The position numbers were made by a program, and so were the translations under genes. Positions 24,646-33,733 of a DNA stretch of 64,000 bases are shown here, one piece after another. Below the pieces are notes generated by a model. It was not told the origin of the DNA, did not search any database, and saw only the letters and a list, made by a program, of their open reading frames with translations. The DNA is from Alphaproteobacteria bacterium. Lineage in GTDB: Bacteria; Pseudomonadota; Alphaproteobacteria; Micropepsales; Micropepsaceae. Where the stretch lies: contig JAJPIX010000040.1 of assembly GCA_021324545.1 (NCBI GenBank), forward strand, positions 48,117 through 112,116, in the 5' to 3' direction. Numbering within the stretch: position 1 is the first letter of the stretch; each line of letters starts with the position of its first letter.

Positions 24646-26460
24646 TCAGGCCGCGTCTTCGAGCGCACCTTCGGTCATTGGCAATGCGATGGACACCGCC
24701 GTGCCAAGACCGGGCGCACTCTCGACCGAGAGCACTCCGCCATGACGCTCGACGACAGCCTTAGCGAACGGCAATCCAAGCCCGGCGCCCTGCTGTTCGC
24801 CGTCCAGCGCGGAGCGCAGCCGGTGAAACGGGCGCACGACCAGCTTGATGTCTTCCGGACGCATGCCGATTCCATTGTCCTCGATGCGAAGTTCAAGCCG
24901 GCCCTGCTTCATCTGGCCCGAGATGGCGACCCTGCCGCCCGCCGGCGTGAACTTGATTGCATTGTGAATAATGTTGGTAAACGCCTGCTTAAGCTTGTTT
25001 GAATCGCCGCTGATCGGGGGCCAACCCGCTGAGTTGCAAGAGCAATCCATAACGACGCCCGATTTCGCCGCGAATTCGGACATCTGACCGACCGCCTCAC
25101 GCAGCACGCGTTCGACGTTCATGGGGGCGCGCGCAATCTCGAGGCGACCAGCCTCCGATTCCGCCAGATCCAGCATTCGTTGAACCAGGCTCAGCAGGTG
25201 CGTGCCGCTTTCGTGAATGTCGCGCGCATAATCGGCGTAGCGCGGCGTGCCCAACGGGCCAAGGACCTGATGCATCAGCATCTCGCTGAAACCCAGCACG
25301 GCATTCAGCGGCGTGCGCAGTTCGTGGCTCATGTTGGCAAGAAATTGCGACTTGGCTTCGTTGGCGCGCACGGCTTCGTTGCGGGCCTGTTCGGCGGCCC
25401 CGATCGCGCGGTTGAGCGCCGCCTCGCGTTCGGCAATCGAATGGGTCATGTTGATCAGCGCATCCGACAGCTGACCAAGCTCGTCGCGTTCGCGAATGCG
25501 CGGCGGCGGCGAATAGTCGCCGGCCGCTATCCGCCGTGCGCCGGCGGCAAGCGTTTCCAGCGGCCGGGACACGCCGCGCACAATAATCATGGCTCCGGCA
25601 AGCGCCACCAGAAGCGCAATGGCCAGAACGATCAACACCGGCTCGACCATGGAACGGTACGGGCTGAGCGCCTTGTCGAGCGGATAATCGAGAATCACCG
25701 CAACCGGCGCGCTTCTTGCGCCGGTTGCGATATGCGCCGTCGCCGTCAGGTAATTTCGCCCGTCTTGCGAGACAATGTCCGTGCGATTCCGGGCCAGCGA
25801 CTTGCCGTCGAACGTTCGAAGCGAAATCTGATGCTCGCCGCTTTGTGCCAGAATTTGCCAGCTGTTGTTGGGCCGGCGCGCAATCAAGGCGATGGACCGG
25901 TCATTGGACGAAATTTCCCGTATCTTCCGCAGAAACGCGGCATCGACGGGAATGCAGGCCGAAATGAAGGCGATCGGAACCGGCGCCCGAACGGGCACCG
26001 TGACAAGAAGACAGGCCTTGCCGTCGATCACCGACAGGCCGGCGCTTTCGCCGTTCTGAAGCGCGGCATCGAGCTGTTCGCGCGAGACGAAGCTGCGCCC
26101 TTCATCCCGCGGGCGGGCGGTATCGGCGGCGATCCTGCCGTCCAGGCCGACCAGCATCATGCGCGCAGCGCCGATGCGGCGGCCATGGTTGCGCAAGGCC
26201 GACAGTTCCGTCCCGCGGTCCTGGCGGGCGATCGCCTGCCGCAGCGCGAAATCGAGTGAAAGAACCTGTACGCCTTCGGTGGCGCGTTCCGAAAGGACGT
26301 TGAGCTGGCGCGAGAAAGCCACCGTTGCGTCGGCAAGTTCATGCTTGCCCTGATCCACGATGCTTTGGCGCAAGTAGAGATAGGCAAAAAGGGCCGAAAG
26401 GCCCTGCACGGCCACCAGCGTAATCACCAGAAACAGCGCAAGCCGGTAGCGGAAATTCAT
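24646..26460 (-). CDS. Membrane sensor histidine kinase
   Basis: The 604-residue kinase has TM1 ~8-28, a ~260-residue periplasmic sensor region, TM2 near 285-305, a HAMP domain (~305-360), a dimerisation H-box SHELRTPLNAVLG (His ~378) and an ATP-binding domain (NIIHNAIKFTP, DNGIGM, GAGLGLPFAKAV). The ATG at 26460 lies 13 bp after the cupredoxin stop; longer starts run into that gene. No response regulator is adjacent, so the partner is encoded elsewhere. Being transcribed between a copper-type periplasmic protein and an outer-membrane barrel suggests it senses a periplasmic metal, redox or solute state. Confidence 0.92.
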   Translation of the reverse strand: MNFRYRLALFLVITLVAVQGLSALFAYLYLRQSIVDQGKHELADATVAFSRQLNVLSERATEGVQVLSLDFALRQAIARQDRGTELSALRNHGRRIGAARMMLVGLDGRIAADTARPRDEGRSFVSREQLDAALQNGESAGLSVIDGKACLLVTVPVRAPVPIAFISACIPVDAAFLRKIREISSNDRSIALIARRPNNSWQILAQSGEHQISLRTFDGKSLARNRTDIVSQDGRNYLTATAHIATGARSAPVAVILDYPLDKALSPYRSMVEPVLIVLAIALLVALAGAMIIVRGVSRPLETLAAGARRIAAGDYSPPPRIRERDELGQLSDALINMTHSIAEREAALNRAIGAAEQARNEAVRANEAKSQFLANMSHELRTPLNAVLGFSEMLMHQVLGPLGTPRYADYARDIHESGTHLLSLVQRMLDLAESEAGRLEIARAPMNVERVLREAVGQMSEFAAKSGVVMDCSCNSAGWPPISGDSNKLKQAFTNIIHNAIKFTPAGGRVAISGQMKQGRLELRIEDNGIGMRPEDIKLVVRPFHRLRSALDGEQQGAGLGLPFAKAVVERHGGVLSVESAPGLGTAVSIALPMTEGALEDAA

Positions 26461-26473
26461 GACCCGCCCCCGC

Positions 26474-27124
26474 TCAGTAATCGCCCATGTGCATGCGCCT
26501 TGTTCCCGGCCCGGCGGCAACGAGCGGAACGGCCAATGCGAAATCGGCAGCCGTGCCCGACACCGTGAGCGCCGCCGATGGCGTTGACTTGCCTGGCGGC
26601 AGCTGCGGGTGCCACACCGTGGCGCGCCAGGCCCCATCCGGAACATTGCCGATCACGGCGCGGCCGTTGGCGTCCGTCACGGCAATGAACGGCGTGTCCG
26701 CGACATAGACATATGCGATCATCTGATCGTGGATGTTGCAGCCGATGGCCGCGACACCGGCTTTGTCGAAGGTGACCGGCTGCGATTTCTGCCCCTGATC
26801 GATTTCGAATTCGAACTGCTTGACGGGCGAAAACGAATAGACCTGATGCATGGTCGTATCGTTGTTCGTGAACACGACCTCACCGCCCTGCCGGATGACG
26901 GTGACGAGCGGGATGAACGTCTCGTGCCGTTGGTCGATCACGGCATTTTGAGGAAGCGGCGATGCAGGCAGGTGCAGCTGCGCCTGCGGCTCAAGCGCCA
27001 CCACCGCCCGGGCGACCGGCAATCCGTGCGTGTCCGATATCTGAATATTCACGCTCGCGGCCATCGCGGACGAAGCCGTCAAAAGCAGAGCGGCAAGCGA
27101 AACGGCGGAGAGAATCCGGGCCAT
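26474..27124 (-). CDS. Periplasmic cupredoxin-like protein (methylamine-utilization family)
   Basis: The 216-residue protein has a signal peptide (~1-23). A cupredoxin-like domain shows the type-1 copper ligand set His93 (TMHQVYSF), Cys129 and His132 (GCNIHDQM) and Met135. A C-terminal carboxypeptidase-regulatory-like stretch (ITDANGRAVIGNVPDG-type) follows. Family members are usually annotated as methylamine utilization protein, but no methylamine dehydrogenase genes are nearby, so that name should not be read as a function. It is first of three genes with a sensor kinase and a barrel protein. Electron transfer or copper sensing is plausible. Confidence 0.82.
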   Translation of the reverse strand: MARILSAVSLAALLLTASSAMAASVNIQISDTHGLPVARAVVALEPQAQLHLPASPLPQNAVIDQRHETFIPLVTVIRQGGEVVFTNNDTTMHQVYSFSPVKQFEFEIDQGQKSQPVTFDKAGVAAIGCNIHDQMIAYVYVADTPFIAVTDANGRAVIGNVPDGAWRATVWHPQLPPGKSTPSAALTVSGTAADFALAVPLVAAGPGTRRMHMGDY

Positions 27125-27246
27125 AGCCCGCGGATGCTAAGACAAATTGGTTACGTGCCTGTTTGTGCAAGGTTTACGAAACGTGAAGGCCCTCTATGAT
27201 GGGCGAGAGCGCCGGCATCAAACAGGGGCAAAAACGAGGGGCAGGA

Positions 27247-28698
27247 ATGGCATTCTGGAACAGGCGCAAATCCATCGAGTCGGCAGGCGCATCCGATGAA
27301 ACGAAACGGCTTAAGCCGACACTTTCCTGGCCCCATCTCGTGGCCATGGGGGTTGGCGCCATTGTCGGAACCGGCATTTACACGTTGACGGGCATCGGGG
27401 CGGGTCTTGCGGGCCCGGCCGTCATCCTGTCGTTTCTTCTGTGCGGGGTGATCTGCGCCTGCGCCGCCTTCTGTTACGCAGAAATGGCCACGATGATCCC
27501 GGCGGCCGGCAGCGCCTATACCTATACCTACACCGTGCTGGGCGAGCTGCTGGCCTGGATCGTGGGCTGGAGCCTGATCCTGGAATATACGGTGGCGGCA
27601 TCGGCCGTGGCCGTGGGCTGGTCAGCGCATGTGGCGGAATTCGTCCAGGCCGCCGGCTGGCCGGTTCCGGCGCCGTTGTTGCATGGAGTCATGTCCGGGG
27701 GGGTCATCGATCTGCCCGCCGTGATCATTTCTGCCTTGATCACCCTCCTGCTGATCGCGGGCACGCGGGAAAGCGCAACTGTCAACCTCATCCTTGTGCT
27801 CATCAAACTGGCGGCGCTGGTTCTGTTTGTCGTGCTGGCGGGGCAAGCATTTGATCCGGCGCGATTTCATCCGTTTGCGCCCTTCGGATTTTCGGCGCAT
27901 GTCGATGCCGACGGCGTGAAGCGCGGGGTCCTGGCGGCCGCGGCGCTGATCTTTTTCGCGTTCTACGGGTTTGATGCCGTATCCACGGCTGCGGAAGAGA
28001 CCAAAAAGCCTTCGCGCGACCTGACCATCGGCATTATCGGTTCGATGGTGCTGTGCACGGCAATCTACATGGCCGTGGCCGGCGCCGCCATCGGCGCATC
28101 CTACTTCGCCGATTTCTCGAAAACCGGCGCCCCGCTTGTCTATATCCTGAGCGGGCTGGGCCACGGATTTGCGGCGCAGCTGGTTGCCGGCGCCGCCATC
28201 GTCGCCTTGCCGACCGTCATACTCGTGCTGATGTACGGTCAAAGCCGCATCTTCTTCGTGATGGCGCGCGACGGACTTCTGCCGCAATCGCTGTCGACCG
28301 TGCACAAGAGACGCGGGACACCGGTTCTGATGACCGTTGTGACCGGCGTTGTCGTCGCGGTGATCGCTGCGACGCTGAAGCTCGACCAGATCGCGCTTCT
28401 CGCCAATGCCGGGACCCTTTGCGCCTTCATCGCGGTGGCCTTGTGCATGCTCGTGCTGCGGACGCGCGATCCGGGCCGCGCGCGGCCGTTTCGCACGCCC
28501 TGGCCATGGATCGTCGGGCCGCTGTGCATCGTGGGATGCCTTTATCTGTTCGTGAACGGCCTGCCGCAGTTCACGCAGGAATGGTTCCTGTTCTGGAATG
28601 CGATCGGTCTTGTCGTCTATCTCGCCTATGGCGTCTGGCGCAGCGGTCTGGCGCGCCGGCAAGCCGAACCGATCGCCAAGCCGCGGGATGCATCATAA
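27247..28698 (+). CDS. APC-family amino acid permease, cationic amino acid transporter type
   Basis: The 483-residue protein has ~12-13 membrane segments. LVAMGVGAIVGTGIYTLTG near 35-53 is the conserved APC TM1, and FAFYGFDAVSTAAEETKKPSRD near 240 is TM6 of the CAT/YhdG-like group. It likely imports an amino acid by symport or exchange. GAGG seven bases before the ATG at 27247 supports this start over one 17 codons upstream. It diverges from the cupredoxin operon. Its substrate cannot be read from the sequence. Confidence 0.9.
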   Translation: MAFWNRRKSIESAGASDETKRLKPTLSWPHLVAMGVGAIVGTGIYTLTGIGAGLAGPAVILSFLLCGVICACAAFCYAEMATMIPAAGSAYTYTYTVLGELLAWIVGWSLILEYTVAASAVAVGWSAHVAEFVQAAGWPVPAPLLHGVMSGGVIDLPAVIISALITLLLIAGTRESATVNLILVLIKLAALVLFVVLAGQAFDPARFHPFAPFGFSAHVDADGVKRGVLAAAALIFFAFYGFDAVSTAAEETKKPSRDLTIGIIGSMVLCTAIYMAVAGAAIGASYFADFSKTGAPLVYILSGLGHGFAAQLVAGAAIVALPTVILVLMYGQSRIFFVMARDGLLPQSLSTVHKRRGTPVLMTVVTGVVVAVIAATLKLDQIALLANAGTLCAFIAVALCMLVLRTRDPGRARPFRTPWPWIVGPLCIVGCLYLFVNGLPQFTQEWFLFWNAIGLVVYLAYGVWRSGLARRQAEPIAKPRDAS

Positions 28699-28751
28699 CC
28701 TTGCATTTACCATGCGGGACTATCTTTGCGTGTGCTCACAAGAGTGCGCGC

Positions 28752-29312
28752 ATGAGCGAGAAGCTCTCGACCGTCCAGACGGAGGTCAATCCTGCCGGGT
28801 TTGAAAACCCCGTGCTCGCCCGCCTGCACGCCTATTGGAACAGCAAGCGCGGCAACAGGGCCATGCCGTCGCGCGCCGACATCGTTCCTTCGGAAATCAA
28901 GGATTACCTCGGCTGGGTGGCCATCCTTGAAGTGTTTCCCGATCTTTCGGACTTCCGCTATCGCCTGATCGGAACCCTGGTCGCCAAATACTGGCTGCAC
29001 GATCATACCGGCCAAACCGTCAGCGAAGCATTCGCGAAGAGCGGCCCCACGGCCGTCAAGGGCGTGAAAGCGATGTTCCGGAAGTGCGCGCGCGAACACG
29101 CCATCCTGCGGTCCCATGGCGAGGCGGACTGGATCGGCCGCGGGTTTGAGGCGTTCGAATGCATCTGCCTGCCCCTTTCGGATGACGGCGTGCACGTCAA
29201 CATGATCCTGCATGCCTTTGTCTTCGATCGCTCCGACGTGATGCTGGCGCGCGAAATTGCACGGGCCAATGGCGGACGTCTGCCCACCAGACCGAAGATA
29301 AGGACATCCTGA
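28752..29312 (+). CDS. PAS domain-containing protein (PAS_5 type)
   Basis: The 186-residue soluble protein fits the PAS_5 family common in alphaproteobacteria. It has conserved blocks MPSRADIVPSEIKDYLGW, DFRYRLIGT near 80 and CICLPLSDDG near 150. These proteins are single sensory domains without an output module, so the partner must act in trans. An in-frame ORF extends far upstream through the permease gene and is discarded; the ATG at 28752 has no strong Shine-Dalgarno. It lies between two transporters, with no clear functional link. Confidence 0.78.
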   Translation: MSEKLSTVQTEVNPAGFENPVLARLHAYWNSKRGNRAMPSRADIVPSEIKDYLGWVAILEVFPDLSDFRYRLIGTLVAKYWLHDHTGQTVSEAFAKSGPTAVKGVKAMFRKCAREHAILRSHGEADWIGRGFEAFECICLPLSDDGVHVNMILHAFVFDRSDVMLAREIARANGGRLPTRPKIRTS

Positions 29313-29372
29313 ACCGTTGCTTGCCTCGCCTGCCCGCCTCGGTTAGCACTGGATCCCGGGGGAGGACAAATC

Positions 29373-31025
29373 ATGGCAAGCGATACAGCCGCGGACGCCC
29401 GCCCGCGCCGCATGGGACTTGTGGTGGCCGCTTCGGCAGCCGGCACGGTGTTCGAATGGTATGACTTCTTCATCTTCGGTTCGCTGGCCGCAATCATCGC
29501 GAAACATTTTTTTGCCGGCGTGGATGAGGCCACGGCCTATCTGCTGGCGCTTCTCACATTTGCCGCCGGCTTTGCCACAAGACCCTTCGGCGCCATCGTG
29601 TTCGGCTGGTTTGGCGACCGCATCGGCCGCAAGCGCACATTTCTTGCCACGATCACGGTGATGGGCCTTGCCACGTTTGCAGTGACATTTCTTCCCGATT
29701 ACGCGGCCATCGGCGTGGCGGCGCCGTACATCCTCGTGGGCGTGCGCATGCTGCAGGGTTTCGCCATCGGCGGCGAATATGGCGGCGCGGCGATCTATGT
29801 TGCAGAACATTCAAGCAAAAAGGCCAGAGGGTTTGCGACCGGCTGGATTCAAACCGCCGCCGGTATCGGCCTTCTGCTGGCCCTGATCGTGATCCTTTTC
29901 ACCCGCACCCAGATGGGCGAGACGACATTCGCCGCATGGGGATGGCGCATTCCGTTTGCCTTTTCGCTGGCGTTGCTGGCGGTGTCGCTGTGGATCCGGC
30001 TGCGGCTCGATGAATCGCCGCTTTTCCAGAAAATGGTCGAGGACGGCACGCGTTCCCGGGCGCCGTTCGCGGAGTCATTCTTCCGCTGGAAGAATCTCAA
30101 GATCGTGCTGCTGGCGCTGGTCGGCATCCTTATGGGTCAGGGCGTGGTGTGGTATGCCGCGCAATTCTATACGCAGTTTTTCATGGAACACCTGATCAAG
30201 ATCGATCCGGCCACCGTGAACAAGCTGATGATGATCGTGACAGCGGTCAGCATTCCGCTTTACGTTTTCTTCGCCTGGGTCTCCGATTTCATCGGGCGCA
30301 AGCCCGTCATGCTGCTGGGACTGGGGATCGCCGCGCTTGGCTTTTTTCCAGGCTTCCAGATGCTGACGGATGCAACCAATCCTGCCCTGGCGGCGGCATC
30401 GGTCAACGCTCCGGTGACCGTTGTAGCCGCGCCGGGGGACTGCTCGTTCCAGTTCGATCTGATCGGCAAGGCCAAATTCGACACCTCCTGCGATATCGCC
30501 AAGAGCGCCTTGGCCAACGCCGGCGTCAGCTATCGCAACGAGGCCGCGCCGGAAGGCAGCTTCGCGCATGTGCAGGTTGGAAATGCCGCCGTGGCAAGCC
30601 CGGATGGCCGCAATCTGAATCCAACCGACCTGGCCGCGGCCCGCAAGAACTTCGAAAGCCGCCTGTCGGCGGCGCTTTCGGCCGCCGGGTATCCGCCCAA
30701 AGCCGATCCGGGCCGGGTGGATTTTCCGCGGGCGCTTGAAATCCTGATGATCTTCATTGTGGCGGCCACCGCGCTTTACGCGCCGCAGGCGGCGGCGCTT
30801 GTGGAGCTGTTCCCGACCCGCATCCGCTATACTGCCCTTTCCGTGCCCTATCACATCGGCGTGGGATGGTTCGGCGGGTTTCTGCCCGCGCTGTCTTTTG
30901 CCATCGTCACGGCGACAGGAAACATCTACGCCGGCCTGTGGTATCCGATCATCATCGCCGGCATCGGTTTCATCGTTACGCTGTTCTTCATTCCGGAGAC
31001 GCGCCGTCGGCAGATCGATGCCTGA
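29373..31025 (+). CDS. MFS transporter, metabolite:H+ symporter (MHS) type, with large loop insertion
   Basis: The 550-residue transporter begins AASAAGTVFEWYDFF, the MHS/ProP signature. It also has the GDRIGRKR loop (2-3), QGFAIGGEYGGA (TM4) and WVSDFIGRKP (8-9). Usual members have ~430-450 residues; the excess is a ~120-residue non-membrane insertion at ~330-454 holding two Cys (GDCSFQ, TSCDIA) that could form a disulfide, probably periplasmic. Substrates in the family include proline/betaine, citrate and alpha-ketoglutarate. GGGGGAGGA precedes the ATG. Confidence 0.88.
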   Translation: MASDTAADARPRRMGLVVAASAAGTVFEWYDFFIFGSLAAIIAKHFFAGVDEATAYLLALLTFAAGFATRPFGAIVFGWFGDRIGRKRTFLATITVMGLATFAVTFLPDYAAIGVAAPYILVGVRMLQGFAIGGEYGGAAIYVAEHSSKKARGFATGWIQTAAGIGLLLALIVILFTRTQMGETTFAAWGWRIPFAFSLALLAVSLWIRLRLDESPLFQKMVEDGTRSRAPFAESFFRWKNLKIVLLALVGILMGQGVVWYAAQFYTQFFMEHLIKIDPATVNKLMMIVTAVSIPLYVFFAWVSDFIGRKPVMLLGLGIAALGFFPGFQMLTDATNPALAAASVNAPVTVVAAPGDCSFQFDLIGKAKFDTSCDIAKSALANAGVSYRNEAAPEGSFAHVQVGNAAVASPDGRNLNPTDLAAARKNFESRLSAALSAAGYPPKADPGRVDFPRALEILMIFIVAATALYAPQAAALVELFPTRIRYTALSVPYHIGVGWFGGFLPALSFAIVTATGNIYAGLWYPIIIAGIGFIVTLFFIPETRRRQIDA

Positions 31026-31028
31026 CCA

Positions 31029-32933
31029 TCAGAACCCGAAGGTGTGATCGAAGCTGAAACTTCCGCCTTCCCGGCTGAACATTCCCTGATAGCCGAAAAG
31101 CCGGCACGTTTCGTCCCGCACGATCACGTACGAGCCGGGCCCGGCCGCGGACAGCATATCGCTGCCAAAAACCTCGCTCATCGAAACAAGTCTGGAGCCG
31201 GAGGACGGAACTTCGAGCGAGGTCTGCGCCACCTGCGTACCGTTCCCGGAGACCAGGTTCAATGTCGTTTGCGAGTGATCCTTCCAGCGCTTCGAAACCG
31301 GGTAAATGAGATGGCAGCGGGTTTCGACATTCGCCCCGCCGACGGGAACAAACAGGCGCGTCGAAAGTCCCGGCGGCGGCCCGGAATAAGATTGGGGCTC
31401 GCTGCGATAGGTCACGACACTGTTGAACATGTGGGAGCCGAAGCTTGTTTCGGCAACATGCCCCGACTTCCGCTCCACATAGCGGAAGAGCGCATGCAGC
31501 CAGCCGTCAGCTTCCCGGCCTGCATCGAAATCATAGACCAGTTCCGCGTGCCCATATGCGAACCCCGGCAGGCGTCCGACCAGGTCCGTCAAATTCACCG
31601 CCAACTGGGCGTCGCGCGCGACGTTTCCAAGGCGGCGTTCGGCCACCTGGCGGCCCTGCGCGTCATAAATGAGTATCCTGACCGGCAACGCCCGCTGCGC
31701 CGTCGACATCGGCGTGGGGAGCAGCAAGGAGACATACTGTTCCGGCGGCAGAACCGGCGCGGGCAGGATGTAGCCCTTTCCCAGGACGTCGCGAAGCCCG
31801 GGCAAAGACGGATCGACCTCAAGATCAGTGCGCTCCACATTGACATGCGCCACGCGCGAACGGCCGGCCGCGGACACGACTTCATACCGCGGACGAACCA
31901 CGTGCTTTCCGGCATGAACTTCGAACTGTGCCGGCCAGCGCGCCCGCGGGAACAATTCCGACACGTCGAGCGCCAGCGTCGCAAAAGGCCCGATGCGTTT
32001 GTCCAGCCGGGCGATCCGGCTTGTCCCCATAAGCGACAGGCCGATTTCTCCCGGTTCGATCGCGCGTCCGTGGCTGTTCTGCAGCCAGAGGATCACGGAT
32101 TCGCCTTCGCGAGGCGCCGGCAGGCCGGCATAGAATTCCGACGGCCATGCGTTTGCATCATGGGTCGCTGACAGCACTTCCGGGCGATCGCCATATGTCA
32201 CGAGCACGTATTTCATGATGTCGTGGCCGGCGATGCCCGTGGCGTGCAGAAAAAGCTGACCGGTGAAGGGCGGCAAACCGAATCTCGACCGGATGTCCCC
32301 GCTGTCAATAACGATGGATTGCCCCGCAACTTCACAGGGCTCGCGCCATGAGGCGACGGCCGCACCATCTCCGCCGAACAGACGGCACCAGATCGAAACG
32401 TTTTTCGCGCCATAGCGCGCCCAATAATTCGCGGTGACGAGCCTGGTGTGGCTGTCGGACCCGTCGCGAAAGAATGCGAAATTCGTGGCGAAATTGAGCG
32501 GCGACAGATACCGCCTGGGTTCTGTCAGCATATCTTCCGGCAGCTTGATGTCGGCAAAGCTGACGCACGCGGCATGATCCGGAATCTGTCCCCTGAGCTG
32601 ATTCTGATGACGTTCGGGCTCGAAACTTGCGATGAAGAGGGTTGCACAGGCCGTTTCGCCCAGATGGCTCACCGGCTGTGCCTCGCGCCCCCGAAACGAT
32701 TTGCCGAGCGCCTCTACCTTCTGCACGAAATATCCGGCAAGGCTGACATCGCCCAGGCCATGGAATGCCTCGAACGATCTGATGGCATCGTCCGGATCGT
32801 AGATGGCCACGGGACCATTCCGTTCCAGCATCTTTATGAGCGCGGCAGCGCGTTCTGCCGCCAGCGGATGGGCGAGCGCCTTGTAAAGAACATTTCCGCC
32901 CTTGTTGTTGAGGAACGTCTCAATAGGGAGCAT
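31029..32933 (-). CDS. Large unrecognised protein coupled to a 2OG-Fe(II) oxygenase
   Basis: I do not recognise this 634-residue protein. There is no signal peptide or membrane segment. The first ~140 residues are mixed alpha/beta. The rest looks like several beta-sandwich modules, judged by recurring blocks of alternating hydrophobics ending in a short DLSELFP- or NLTDLVG-like turn (compare IGPFATLALDVSELFP, DAQLAVNLTDLVG and SGSRLVSMSEVFG). The ATG at 32933 lies inside the upstream oxygenase gene (14-bp overlap); starting at 32996 would overlap more. Translational coupling suggests they act together, with this protein as scaffold, substrate or carbohydrate-binding partner. Confidence 0.65.
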   Translation of the reverse strand: MLPIETFLNNKGGNVLYKALAHPLAAERAAALIKMLERNGPVAIYDPDDAIRSFEAFHGLGDVSLAGYFVQKVEALGKSFRGREAQPVSHLGETACATLFIASFEPERHQNQLRGQIPDHAACVSFADIKLPEDMLTEPRRYLSPLNFATNFAFFRDGSDSHTRLVTANYWARYGAKNVSIWCRLFGGDGAAVASWREPCEVAGQSIVIDSGDIRSRFGLPPFTGQLFLHATGIAGHDIMKYVLVTYGDRPEVLSATHDANAWPSEFYAGLPAPREGESVILWLQNSHGRAIEPGEIGLSLMGTSRIARLDKRIGPFATLALDVSELFPRARWPAQFEVHAGKHVVRPRYEVVSAAGRSRVAHVNVERTDLEVDPSLPGLRDVLGKGYILPAPVLPPEQYVSLLLPTPMSTAQRALPVRILIYDAQGRQVAERRLGNVARDAQLAVNLTDLVGRLPGFAYGHAELVYDFDAGREADGWLHALFRYVERKSGHVAETSFGSHMFNSVVTYRSEPQSYSGPPPGLSTRLFVPVGGANVETRCHLIYPVSKRWKDHSQTTLNLVSGNGTQVAQTSLEVPSSGSRLVSMSEVFGSDMLSAAGPGSYVIVRDETCRLFGYQGMFSREGGSFSFDHTFGF

Positions 32934-33606
32934 CGGCAGTTTCTTCGGGGCGAACCCTGAATCGCTTGAGAAATGCGCTGAACCGGTGCCGGGCATCTTC
33001 CCACCGCGCGACAGCCTGCCCGGTCACCCAGTTCACCTGGATGACGCGCCGTGGCCCTTCAAACCGCTCGAAGCCATGCCACGCCGTCGGCCCATTCCTG
33101 AAAACGATCAGCGTGCCGTAGTCGGGCGGCACCTCGGCGGCATAATCCGAAATGTTGTCGGGCGAGCGCAGCAGGCGCAGCCGTCCTCCGCTGCTTTCCC
33201 ATGCCTCGTTCATGTACAAAAGCGCCGTGACCAGCTTGTTTGTGCTGTCCGTATGGATTTTTCCGTCCCGCGCGCGACTCCAGCCCCGAACCGTGGCCAT
33301 GGCCGGATAGGCATTGAGATCCAGGCCGAATTTCCGCCCGATGATCCCGGTCATCGCATGCGACGTGAGGTTGTCCATGAGTTCCGAGAACACGGGACCG
33401 TACTGCAGCGACTTCAGCGGGAAGCTTCCGCCCGGATAGGTCAGCGTCGGGAAATCCCTCGAAAGCGGTTCGACGGCTGAATGACGAACAAATCCGCGGA
33501 CGATCAGGTGGGGGAAAGGCTGCTGTTCGACCGTGGCATCTTGCAAAAGGGTCCAGTCCACAAGATCAGTTTCGTGCTGCACGCCAGACGCTCCATCGGC
33601 GAGCAC
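32920..33606 (-). CDS. 2-oxoglutarate/Fe(II)-dependent oxygenase (copy A)
   Basis: The 228-residue protein shows the prolyl-4-hydroxylase-like core: HxD in KIHTDSTNK (His118, Asp120), distal His177 in TAWHGF and the 2OG-binding Arg at 186/187 in EGPRRVIQ. The start GTG at 33606 is weakly supported; a GTG at 33582 has GGAG 8 bases ahead and may be the true one. It overlaps the following large gene by 14 bp. It shares the motif order and the KLVTALxYxNExW and PPxxGTLIxFR blocks with the oxygenase at 36257-36901, so the two are paralogues flanking the Kdo-hydroxylase region. Hydroxylation of a peptide or glycan is likely. Confidence 0.82.
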   Translation of the reverse strand: MLADGASGVQHETDLVDWTLLQDATVEQQPFPHLIVRGFVRHSAVEPLSRDFPTLTYPGGSFPLKSLQYGPVFSELMDNLTSHAMTGIIGRKFGLDLNAYPAMATVRGWSRARDGKIHTDSTNKLVTALLYMNEAWESSGGRLRLLRSPDNISDYAAEVPPDYGTLIVFRNGPTAWHGFERFEGPRRVIQVNWVTGQAVARWEDARHRFSAFLKRFRVRPEETADAPY

Positions 33607-33694
33607 GGGACATGCGCGCCATCAGATGGAACGAAGATAGTGTGCCTGAATGTCCTGCCTATGTCTGGAAATATACGGCCGTGTATAGCCGCCG

Positions 33695-33712
33695 CATGAA
33701 CATCATTTCATG
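33695..33712. promoter_or_regulatory. Inverted repeat upstream of the oxygenase operon
   Basis: CATGAA and TTCATG are separated by six bases, about 90 bp upstream of the oxygenase start in the 127-bp gap before the Lrp gene. This could be an operator; no binding protein is assigned. Confidence 0.3.
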
Positions 33713-33733
33713 ATTTCAGGCAGCCGCAGCGCC

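Noticed and set aside
26474..27124. Methylamine utilization function for the cupredoxin
   Set aside because: The family name is historical; no mau structural genes are present in the window.
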